Position numbers and translations under genes: made by a program
From: Solicoccozyma terricola
Taxonomy: Eukaryota > Basidiomycota > Tremellomycetes > Filobasidiales > Piskurozymaceae
DNA: 64,000 bases
NCBI GenBank assembly: GCA_001600875.1
Contig: BCLD01000016.1
Span: 41,277 to 105,276 of the forward strand
Reading direction: 5' to 3'
Notes under the pieces: model-generated
Told to the model about the DNA's origin: nothing
Seen by the model: only the letters and a program-made list of their open reading frames with translations
Database searches by the model: none
Part shown: in pieces, positions 11,005-20,696 of the stretch
Layout: each line of letters begins with the position of its first letter
How positions within the stretch are numbered: the first letter of the stretch is position 1

Positions 11005-11839
11005 TTGCAATTCCCCGTACAGAGTCCACGCTCGTGTCCTTTACATCGACATTGACATTCATCACGGCGACGGTGTTCAAGAAGCATTCTATCGTTCGAA
11101 CCGGGTGCTCACCGTTTCTTTCCACAAATACGACAAGTTTTTCTTCCCAGGCACCGGAGACCTGCAAGAGATTGGCTCGAACGAAGGGAAATATTTTTCC
11201 CTCAACGTTCCTCTTCGCGATGGTATCGACGATGAGAGTTACCTCGCGATGTTCAAGGCTGTGATGGAACCGACTATCAACACTTTTCGACCTGATAGCA
11301 TTGTACTTCAATGCGGAGCGGATAGTCTCGGTTCTGATCGTTTGGGAACTTTCAATTTGAGCATTCAAGCTCATGGGGAGTGTGTAAGATTCATCAAATC
11401 ATTCAACCTACCTCTTCTCGTTCTTGGCGGTGGTGGATATCGACAGACTTCGGTGGCTAGATGTTGGACATACGAAACGTCTGTGCTAACGTCCGCTTCC
11501 GTGTCTGATCGACTACCTTCGACTCGATGGGACGCTTATTTCCCTGATATGAACCTTCATCCACCTCTCAATTCATCCATCGAAAACCTGAATAGCCGAC
11601 ACGAACTGGAAGGGATTCGTCGTAAAGTTCGAGAACAGTTACGTATTCTCAACGGAGCGCCCAGTATTCAAATGCAAGAAATTCCACCAAGTCTGACTGG
11701 TCAAGCTGCTGATGACGAGTTGAATGAGGATGAAGCGGATGAAAGTATGGGATCCGGTCAGGCGGGGGAAGCGCGTTGGGGTGATGCGACAACTAGGAAC
11801 GAGATGAATCCAAAAGTCCTTTGGAAGAAGGGAACGTGA
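9946..11839 (+). CDS. HOS2: Class I histone deacetylase, Hos2/HDAC3 type
   Basis: Zn-dependent lysine deacetylase of histone tails, nuclear, in Set3/NCoR-like complexes. Exons 9946-10135, 10203-10265, 10337-10494, 10575-10883 and 11023-11839. Landmarks in order: [48 protein letters not shown], the active-site pair in [24 protein letters not shown], the metal ligands in [44 protein letters not shown], the catalytic Tyr in LGGGGYR, and the Hos2/HDAC3-like tail [18 protein letters not shown] followed by an acidic C-terminus. All catalytic residues are present. Intron 4 contains a run of 57 C (10946-11002) just before its acceptor. ATG 10022 (MVQLGTSF) is an alternative start; the Rpd3 paralogue group is less likely from the N-terminus and tail. 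Confidence 0.9.
10946..11002 (+). repeat. Poly-C run (57 nt) within HDAC intron 4
   Basis: Uninterrupted C from 10946 to 11002, followed by CTCTTGCAATTCCCCGTACAG and the exon. It sits where the polypyrimidine tract of the intron belongs. Confidence 0.9.
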
Positions 11840-12486
11840 AAAGAGAGGGCTGAGAAAAAGCATCGCGAGATCGGTAGGCATCGAGATCGTAGAACACCAG
11901 AGAGGGCGGTCATCGACGTTGGTTGTCGCCGGCGCGCCAAACGAACGTGTAGATCAACCGCCGGCTAGCTACACCGCCAGCGGTCCTACCAGCGGTCCCA
12001 CCAGCTACGTCACCAGCTATCCCACCAGCTACACCACGTTGCATCAAGCCTTCACATCAAGTCGCTGAGGGTCACTAGTCCGGACCAAGCAACGTCGTCG
12101 TCATCAACCCCCGCAATCTGTTGATTCGCCATGACCTGTGCTGTTATCGTCATCCATTACTCGGTGGCATCACGCACGTAGCCAACGCTGTCGGGATGGA
12201 GGGAAGTGCATCGATAGATAGATAGAGGATGTGATTGTGCTGAATGTGATATGCGAAAAGAATGTACCCCCCACCCCCCCCCCCCCCCCCCCGGTGTGCC
12301 TCCCGCGCGTCGCACTTTGTCCACTTTTTGTTTGTTGACAATTAATTCCTCGTGACCGCGTAGTCGAGGACGGGATGGGATGGGATGGGATGGGATGGGT
12401 GGATGGCATCACCATACACACAGTCATCTCACACTCACATACTCCAGGACTGCACTCCCTCCGACCCTACCCTCCTACCCTCCCTC
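11840..12486. other. Intergenic region with degenerate and simple repeats
   Basis: Between HDAC and the FHA gene. Contains degenerate CACCAGCTA/CAGCGGTCC units at about 11958-12045, a poly-C stretch at 12268-12292, and a GGGAT tandem repeat (about 12371-12397). The last 100 bp are probably the 5'UTR of the FHA gene. No gene seen. Confidence 0.5.
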
Positions 12487-14148
12487 ATGGACTTGTTCTC
12501 CACGCCGGCGAGACCGTTCAACCGCGCATCAGCAGCTGCGCTCACACGTCGTCCTCTCTCTCCTCATCCTCATCCTCACTCCACAAACATCCACACCAAC
12601 ATCCTCACAGCCCCATCCTCAGCGACCCCGACGGCGATGGCGACGGCGATAAAGCAGCGTGAACCTCTCAAGCGTGTCGCCGCATCTTCATCCCTGCTCG
12701 CGACTCCGAAACGTCGCAAGGTCACCACCGTCCATCTCCTGACACCTCCAAAGTCATCTCCGACGTCGGCGGCTGGAGGTGGTGGTGGAAAGCGACCGTT
12801 CCTCCTAGCTGGCAGATCATCGTCCACCACTCTCGACCTCTCATTGGATTTCACACCGTCGTCCCCTCTGACGCAAAGTGGAAACATCCTACCGTCCTCA
12901 CCCATGTCTGCTTCCATCGTCGCACCTTCTTCACCCATCGTTCAACGATCCCGTGTCGATGCCATTCCCCTCACCACCAGCACCACCACCAGTAACCCAC
13001 TTCCGATCCCATTCGACGGCACATTCATCCTAATCATCGGTCGATCTCGTCATATCACTCCACGACAACAACCCCTGCTCAACAACCCAGAACTCTGCTC
13101 CAAACTATCTGTATCTCTCGACGCGCCACTCCGGTTCTCCTCCCTACCAAGAGGAGCTTCTCATGCGTCTCGTCATCACGTCGCATTAGAGTACCTCGCT
13201 TCGTCGGACAAAATCAAACTCGTCGTCCTCGGTCAGAACGGATGCAAGGTACGAATGATAGATGGTCAGGTAAAGAGATTCGGACAACATCGCGTAGTAG
13301 TCCTTGATAGGCCCTCGGGACCACAAGCAATGATCGAAATCGATTTCTACAGTTGCAAGGTATGCATTCCCTGGCCTGCAACGACGGCGATGACCACGGC
13401 GACGGCGACGGCAACGGCGACGGCGACAGTTCAGGAACTCGTCGCAGAACCATCCAGTCCACTATCTAGTCCTGTGATGGGAGATCGTCTTACATACCCG
13501 ATCAGATCATCCAGCGTCACCGTTCCATTCTCGTCACCTCTACCAGGTATATCCTCCGTAGTCGACTTGGGCGGATCATCAGATTTATCAAGCGAATCCG
13601 AGGAAGACCAGGAAGGCGAGGAGGAGGAGGACGGGGAGGAAGAAGAAAAGGAAGACGACGATGTGATCATGAAATCTATCAAATCGAGATCTTCCTCTGT
13701 GTCCGCATCGGATAACCAACAATTCAACAAAGGTCGCACCGCTTCCACGCCGTCTTCACCTACCGTCATCGTCACGCACCACCGCACCTCGTCGACAGTG
13801 GAATCCACTCCAAGCAACCTTCCTCCACCACCAACCGACGTTGACCTCGTCGCTCTCATCGCTAACACTCTCGTGTTCTCCGGTCACTCCGCAAGCGCTC
13901 TGCCAGATGTTGTAAAGTCGATCATGGAGGTATGTGGTTGAGGACCTTTGTCGCTCAATTCGTTATCGTTATGGCAAGAGCCTGATCACCACCCTTTTTC
14001 TGCAGACCCAACCATCGCTCCGTGAACTTGGCTCTGAACAGTTATGGTCAGCATGGGTCAAGCAGACGCTGTTCGCTCATCCAATGTTTGGCAAGGTGGA
14101 CCGTAAGGGCAAGGTGAGCAATCGTGTATTTCTCTTTTTCCCAAAAAG

Positions 14149-14188
<40 letters not shown>

Positions 14189-14424
14189 TCCCCGTCGCTC
14201 ATTACATTACATGTCCGACACGACCACTGCTACAGGATGTTTCCGGTAAATCACTTCTCCCTCTATTCTTCTACCTCCCTGCCGAGGACGAAGACAGACA
14301 GCGAGCTATCGAATTAGGAAGTCTAGTCAGGCCATTGCGCGGAGTTCAGCAGCGTGGTGGGAAGGCAATCGACTGGAGGCCTGTGGGAGGTGGAAGGAGA
14401 CGCAGGGACGGAGAAGGGGAATGA
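12487..14424 (+). CDS. FHA-domain nuclear protein (Tos4/Plm2-like)
   Basis: Fork-head-associated domain protein; FHA domains bind phosphothreonine. The architecture (disordered Ser/Pro-rich N-terminus, central FHA, acidic stretch) resembles the fungal Tos4/Plm2 proteins, which associate with promoters and DNA-damage signalling. Exons 12487-13929, 14006-14113 and 14236-14424. The start MDLFSTPARPF is followed by a basic region (TPKRRKVT). FHA features: FILIIGRSRHI, RGASHASRHHVALEYL (the SRxHV core), KLVVLGQNGCKV and FGQHRVVVL. Then a Ser-rich linker, an acidic run (EEDQEGEEEEDGEEEEKEDD), and a conserved-looking C-terminal helical region ending WRPVGGGRRRRDGEGE. Intron 2 carries a poly-A run of over 25 nt. 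The FHA call is firm; equivalence to Tos4 is inferred. Confidence 0.8.
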
Positions 14425-14615
14425 GGTGGTTGGTCATCCAAGCCCTGCAATTTGAGAAATCGATCGCTTTTATTTATCGTTATCCGTATTAGTGCTTGAT
14501 GGTGCCTCGATGACACGTGACTCGATCCCGCTCGAGTCGATGGAGATTCAACCCAACCGTCTTGAAATGTTGCAACGTCGTCCATCCAACATCAACACCA
14601 TCCATCCAGCTCACC

Positions 14616-15517
14616 ATGTGGCCATTCGCATCGTCACCATCCGTCCCCGCGTCACCGCCGCCAGCTCCCGTCGAGGATCGATGTCCCGTTGACCACGACA
14701 CTCGAGCTTCATGGCTTCGAGCCAATCCAGGTTCCACTTCGCCGTTCGTACAGGCCGCTAGCTCCACCACTCAAGATTCTCAAGCAGGTCCATCCACCCC
14801 CTCAGCAAACGCTCCAGCACCACCACGACTGTCAACCGATCGTGTTGTTTCGACCATACCTCGGGAATTTCGAAATATTCCTACACCACCACCTCCTGAA
14901 GCGTCCACGGGCTCCGCGTCTTCAGCGCGGCCCGTTGATCCTTCAACAGAAGCCAACTGGGTATACCCCTCCGAGCTACAATTCTTCCAAGCAATGCTGA
15001 GAAAAAACCACGATCCCAATGCTGCCGACATGGCAACGATTGTACCCATTCACAACGCGGTGAACGAGAGAGCTTGGGCAGAATTGCTAAAGTGGGAAAA
15101 GGGGATGGGAGGAGAGAAATGTGGAGGAGTCAAGTTGGTTAGCTTCAAAGGTCGGCCGCGGGATCGAACACCAAAAGCTTGGATAAACACAGCGTTGGGG
15201 TGAGTTAAATCTCGGTTTTTACTTGTTGCATTTAGGAGGATGCCATGAACTAAATGAACGCTTCGCTTTCCTCTAATCACAGATACACCGCTCCCTTCGA
15301 TCGACATGATTGGGTCATCTCCCGATGTGGAACAAAGATACGATACGTCATTGACTTCTACACTGGTCGGCCGCCGTCCGCTTCTACATCCACTGCATCG
15401 TCGGGCATGCCATCGAAGGATGCAGGGAATTTGAGCTTTTACTTGGATGTCCGGCCGGCGTTGGATGGTTGGGAAGGTGCTCGGATGAGACTGGGGAAGC
15501 TGTTCGGAGTGTCGTAA
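14616..15517 (+). CDS. CYC3: Holocytochrome c synthase (cytochrome c heme lyase)
   Basis: Attaches heme covalently to apocytochrome c in the mitochondrial intermembrane space. Two exons (14616-15199, 15283-15517), about 272 residues. The start MWPFASSPS is chosen because the CP heme-binding motif follows soon ([18 protein letters not shown]), as in fungal family members. After a Pro/Ser/Thr linker come the catalytic-core signatures [68 protein letters not shown] and [14 protein letters not shown] [10 protein letters not shown], then [16 protein letters not shown] at the C-terminus. The heme-ligand His in [10 protein letters not shown] is present. It could serve cytochrome c1 as well; one enzyme often does both in fungi. 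Confidence 0.92.
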
Positions 15518-16605
15518 TGGTAGTAATGGGCATGACCTTTCGAGTATGGGACCTGGCTGGCCAAAGAACACCTGAAAGGAAAATAGTCCTCGGTCGCGTA
15601 GTCCACGCCGGAGGGACAGGCAGGTCCGTGTTTCGTCATTCCTTCCAACTACCTATATCACTCTCCGCCTTTCCTTACACCGTCAGCTGGACATTATCGT
15701 CAATAATGAAGGTCCCTCCACGAACAAGTGACACGAGAAAGCTCTGTGGGCTCGTCTGTTTGTGGAGGGGGGACGTTGGAAACTCGCCGCAGTGAGCTGG
15801 GTTGGCTGCCGCTGTTGAAGTGACCTGCTGGTTCTCGACGCCATCGACGCCATCATTCCTGCGTTGGGCGGCCTTGGCCAACTGCCATGAGCCGTCAGCA
15901 GGGCATCCGCGTGATCATGGCTCTTTTGCACAGTTCGCGGAGACATGTCGGAATCACGTAGCTCTGAGACCTCTCATCGGGATCCGCCATGACTATAGCG
16001 ACAGCGCACTAGAACGTTGCACCTGACCGTTGTACGTTGCCAGAGTGACGGAAAGGAGCTCTCCGTCATTCAAGCATGTATTCAGTTATTCAGGCGGTGT
16101 TGTCAAGGTATTCAGGCGGTGTTGTCAAGGCGAGCAACAGCGTCATCCAGGTCAGAGGACGCAGACGAGACTACCCGGATGTAGTGGCGGAGCCCCCCCC
16201 CCCCCCCCCCCCCCCCCACTGGGTCCCATTGCTCGATTGATTCTGGCTGATGATGCGGCCAACGGCGAATCAATGCGAGGCAAGAGAAAAAGGTGTGTGT
16301 TTCCGGGGGGAGCTTTTCCCCACGATCATACGGTCTACGTAGGGTCCTGATGAAACGCATCTTGAAACCCCCCCCCCCGGCGCCCCCCCCCCGGCGCATC
16401 CTATCATTCCAACAACTTGTCAGCAGATATCCGGTCTTGCATTGCTGAGGATCTACTCCTCATGTGAGTCGAAAACCGAAGTCATGTCACATTCCCGCCT
16501 CCGGTAGTTCCCCTGCAAACCTTTTTCAGAACCTCGGCTTCACCAACGCCTTTCTGATCAACGTCATTCTGAAGAAGTTGCGGCGCATTCCCCCAGTGTC
16601 ATAGC
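15518..16605. other. Intergenic region with repeats
   Basis: No convincing exon chain on either strand. Contains a perfect 22-bp tandem duplication (TATTCAGGCGGTGTTGTCAAGG unit) at about 16089-16131, a run of C at 16195-16217, and two shorter C runs around 16370-16392. It is probably the 3'UTR of the heme lyase gene plus promoter. Confidence 0.45.
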
Positions 16606-17063
16606 TAATGCGTCTTGTCCACTTCTCGCAGCTTCCATCCAGATCGGATCCCAACTCATGTTTGCTTCAATTTCTGTCCACTTTGGACGTCGTAGTCTCG
16701 TCCTTTGAGGGAGTCATTTGCACATGGTTGTGTCTGTGATCGTTGAGCGTTTGTTAGCAAATGGTATCAAAGCAACTCGACTGAAAGCCAGGACGACCGG
16801 TGTTTGTTCTGCAATGGATCATTGGATGTGATCAAAGGTCTCACATTCCAAGTAAGTTTGTTGCCCCCTTTTTTTTCCGCATAAGCTGAGATCTTTCTGC
16901 AGCACTTCTGTCCCATACATGCTGGATGTCAATGTGCGAAGTAAGTCGGATCCAACGTGCTGGATAGTCCACCTTGTACTAACCTGCATCAAATAGCCTC
17001 GTTCTGAAGTCCGTCTTCGGACTACTTGTATCTAGGAGGCGACAATTTTTGAGAACGGCGTAA
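16606..17063 (+). CDS. Small Cys/His-rich hypothetical protein (model uncertain)
   Basis: No known family recognised. Three downstream exons join cleanly: one ending GSLDVIKGLTFQ at a GTAAGT donor, one (16903-16940) reading HFCPIHAGCQCA, and one (about 16997-17063) reading NLVLKSVFGLLVSRRRQFLR and ending at TAA. Together they carry CxxC-x17-CxxHxxCxC, a plausible metal-binding cluster. The 5' part is less clear. An ATG near 16606 opens a frame MRLVHFSQLPSRSDPNS that must be joined to WYQSNSTESQDDRCLFCN by a short intron whose donor I could not decide. The gene lies in the same orientation just upstream of the transaldolase gene. It could be a fragment or pseudogene. Confidence 0.35.
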
Positions 17064-17185
17064 TCCGTAGATCATTCGGCGATTCTTGCTGTTTGCGCGG
17101 CGAAATCCGCAAATCTTCGATTACTATCCGAGATGAGACTGTTGCTGCTGCCACTGGGATTCCCAGATCAACACGACGATTCACA

Positions 17186-18490
17186 ATGCAGCATCATCCC
17201 CAGTCCCTCTTGGCCCTGATCGCACGATGGACAATCCTGGATATTGACTGCAATGATGCAGACGTGGCCGTTACGCACAACACGGCTGCCAATGCACTCA
17301 AACAATCGCCCAGCCTCTTTGCAGACATGACCAGCAACCAGCTGATCGTACTGGGTATGGCCAGGGCGGACGCGGGCTCGAAACTCATGGCTGAGAGTGT
17401 GACAATCGCTCGAAACCTCCTCAGCAGCGGCTCCAACGTTCGTCGTCTGTCCATCGGACCAGATGGGCTGGGTGGCGAGACTGAGAGTGGCAAGGTCCAG
17501 CAGCTTGCCGTGGATGTTTTCGTAGGTGATAAAAGCGTGGTCATGTCGCGGGCGAGTAGACTCATTGTCCGTCCGTGTACTTTCAGACCATCAAACTTGG
17601 CCTGCTCATGCTCCCAAACCTTCGCGATGGAGGCCGTCTTCACGCTCAAACCATCCCCTCGCAAGCATACTCGACGATCCCCACCATCTTGCACGCTCGC
17701 CGACTCGTTAGTTTGTACCAAGAACTCGGAAATGTCCCTGTTGATCGTGTTTGCATCAAGATTCCGTCCACGATTGCGGGATTACGAGCAATGCAGGTTC
17801 TGGAGGCGGAAGGCATTCGTACTCTTGCGACCACAACCTTCTGTGTCGAACAAGGATTGGCCGCCGCGGAGGATGCAAAAGCTTTATACATTGCTCCCTA
17901 CATCAATGCTTTGGAAGTGCACTTCTAGTAAGCCTTCACTGACAGCCTTCGACGATGCGAAGTTTACCTAATTTACGCACAGCACTGCCGAGAAAATTTC
18001 GCAAAACGAGAGACGCTTTACCCCTTCAAGCGTAACCCAGTCGATCGCCGTCATCCAACGCCTTGAACGTCTCCTCAGAAATCCTTCCCGTGCCGCCTTC
18101 TCTACTCAAATAATGGGTGCCTCCTTCAGTGCCATGAGCGAGGCCGTTCGCCTGACGGGCATGGACCGGATGACGTTGTCACCGAGCATGATTGAGCAGC
18201 TTGCAACCACGAGTGAGATAGATGTGGACGAAAATGGGCGGATGTGGAAAAATGTGGCAGCAGAAGCCGTGGCCGCATTCGAGCCTGCAAGTGCGATTGA
18301 TGGAGAGGATCCGTTTTCCATAGGAGGACCTTGGTTGAGCGACGGGCCCGACTCCAAGCTTGACCTTCTGAAGCAGGCGCTGGAGGAGGAACGTACGAAA
18401 TGGATGCTTGCCGATGCGTTGAAGAGATTCACTGCAGCTGAAAATGCACTGAAGGAAATCGCAGCGCAGGCAATGGATGCTCAAGCTTGA
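17186..18490 (+). CDS. Transaldolase-family (class I aldolase) protein
   Basis: TAL/FSA-type TIM-barrel protein; canonical transaldolase transfers dihydroxyacetone between sugar phosphates in the pentose phosphate pathway through a Schiff-base lysine. Exons 17186-17521, 17587-17927 and 17983-18490, about 394 residues. Seen in order: TILDIDCNDADVA (the family TxDxxD start of the barrel), DMTSNQLIVLGMA, LLMLPNLRDGGRLHAQTIPS, VDRVCIKIPSTIAGLRAM (the KIPST segment with the catalytic-type Lys), TLATTTFCVEQGLAAAEDAK, YIAPYINALEVHFYTAEK, ASFSAMSEAVRLTGMDRMTL. The 80-residue C-terminal tail with a coiled-coil-like end is longer than usual. The sequence diverges from housekeeping transaldolase, so it may be a secondary paralogue of unknown substrate. 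Confidence 0.8.
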
Positions 18491-18686
18491 TGAATTTGTC
18501 AGAGGACATTGGGCTTGTGCCTGTTGACTCTCCCACATGGTGTTAATATATGTGTGTCCCTAGAAGACCTATTCATGCAAGATACTCGTCAACGACGTCG
18601 TTATATAATACACGCGGGACATCCATCCTTTCTTTGTTTTCGTTCGGTCGGTCGTTAATGCGTGTTCCGTTCATCGTTGGAAACCA

Positions 18687-20380
18687 CTACAATGCCTCCA
18701 TATGGTGCCAAAAGACATGCCACCACGTCCAAGGCACTCCAGGGAGACACCAGTGCTGGCAATCTGTGATGCCTTGAGCTGCGAGAGCTTTGGCTTCTGG
18801 ACGTTGGAGGTCGAGAAGCCATGTGTTCATGTAGTGGATGTTGGGTATCCGCCCTTGCAGGCGAGCGGCCTGATGAGGATTGGTAAGATGGAAATCAGAC
18901 TTTGCAGAACAAAATCGCCACCTGTTTGCATTCTCTACTCACGATCTGGAAATTCTCCACCACATCGACCGCCAACTCGTTGAACAACTGAAACCGTTTC
19001 CACCCATAATGATCCGAGATTTTTGGGTCGTCAAACTCCATTGGTCTTCCTATCGTACGCTCACGAGGAAAAGGCTCAAGATAGAGATGACAAGATTGAG
19101 GTGCGGCGCCAGTTGATCTCCAGAGGACTTGGGTGCGAGGTAGTAATAAAACGGGAGGTAGACCGACCTCGAGCTGAGTGGGCGTGGCGTGAATCAGACG
19201 TGTTAGTCCGAATGCCAATCTAACATTCCAACAGAGGGATTATTTTGGCTTTCCCCCCAACTCACCATGCGTCGATAAATGGGCAACAACAGATCCAAGT
19301 CCTCTCGAAATCCAATAGGTTTCGCTGTCCAATGCGCTCCAGTGTTCAACACAATGATTGAATCCTCCTCACTCTTCCACCCTTTCATATCCGTTCTTTC
19401 CTTGATTACACTCAACCAATCTGAAGTCCTCGGTTCACCTTCGAAATCTGGTCTCCATCCTGGCTGGAAACCAAAGTCATCTTCTAGCATCGTAGCTATG
19501 AGATCGTAGTCGAATAGATGGTCTGCCATCGCAAAAGTGATGAAAGGTTGGGAGAAACGAGAGAGTGGAATGTAAGGGTATCGCTTGCGAAGGATGTTGA
19601 AGAAAGGGTGGGCGGGGTTTAGCGTGAGCTGGTGTACTCGAAGGATGGGTTCAGATTTGATAGCGAGGGGTGGTAGGGAGGATGACTCGGCTGTGAAGCG
19701 ATGGAGGAGGACTTGGAACCAGTGGAAGGTGAGAGAGTCTGGGTGGTGGAATGTGTGCGGATGTGTCGATCGATCAATCACCCTGTTAGGGGGTTTTCCC
19801 CGTTGATCGCGACACACTTACCTCCAGATAAGACCAACCCAGCACGACTGTTCAACAGCCTTCCAACGAACGATTCTTCATCCCATTTTCTCAGTTGAAC
19901 CTCTTGCGGCTTCCATTCCCATTTCATGATCTCCTCCAGCCTCTTCCTGCCCGCGACACTAGTCGGCCGGACATCTTTTATTGACCTATTGCCATCTGGG
20001 CCAAAGTGATCCCAATCGACGTCTCCTCGTTTTGCTACCCAGCATCCCAGACCATCGACGGAAGGACCGTCTCCGAACCACCGATGGATGTCGTCAAAGG
20101 ACTCCCATCGATCCGAAGGCTTGAGTTGCCATTCGCCGCGGTAGACGGCTTCGATGGAAGGGTCTGTATCAGCGTCACCGCCCCCGCTGCGACCGCTGCT
20201 TGAACGGTGGTGCCGCAGCTGCGCCTGGAGGAAACGGTTGAGAGGGTATGAGGATAGAGCGGAGTCGGAGGGGAAGCGGGATGCACCGACTCCTGGGCGG
20301 GACCGGGAGAGATGACTGGTGATGACGAGGAAGATGGCGACTGCGAGGATGATGCAGAAGACAGGTGGCCTGCGGTTCAT
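18687..20380 (-). CDS. PC-esterase / GDSL-like membrane acyltransferase-type protein
   Basis: Type II membrane protein of the PC-esterase superfamily (plant TBL and fungal relatives), which handle O-acetyl groups on polysaccharides in the Golgi. Exons 20380-19822, 19738-19266, 19173-18943 and 18869-18687 total 1446 nt, 481 residues. A short cytoplasmic basic start (MNRRPP) precedes one hydrophobic anchor (VFCIILAVAIFLVITSHL), a Ser/Gly stem, then WESFDDIHRWFGDGPSV and CWVAKR. Intron 1 rejoins LSGGDSLTFHWF, the GDS nucleophile motif. Later DSIIVLNTGAHW, LPRTQVLWRSTG and the C-terminal TDCQHWCLPGVPWTWW (the DxxH catalytic motif). Plus-strand open frames across 18700-19220 are shadows of its last exons. 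The acetyl-transfer role is inferred from the family. Confidence 0.82.
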
Positions 20381-20696
20381 GGCGTGGTGGGTGTGGGTGT
20401 GGTGTGGTGATGCGAGGTGGATGATGATGATCGTGGCCGGCGCTGCCAACCTCGACGGTCTCGTCCAACCTCGTATCCTGCGCAAAAAGGTTCGAGCGCT
20501 GGGTCTCAGCGTTGTTCGCTCACGGTGGCAAACCTTAAAAAGCTTAAACAGCACAATGCTCCGAATTGTTTCACGGTGCCTTTTTGTTCTGAAACAGCTC
20601 GAATTCAAAACCCAGGTCCACCCATTTCTCGACCAGGGTGTCTGTCTGTCAACGTCGTCCTCGTCACCATCCATCCCTCCGAGACACCACTGGGGT

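Noticed and set aside
18702..19222. Plus-strand frames (for example reading HLFAFSTHDLEILHHIDRQL) that look coding
   Set aside because: They are antisense shadows of the last two PC-esterase exons, whose minus-strand frame has the family DCQHWCLPG motif and clean splice sites.
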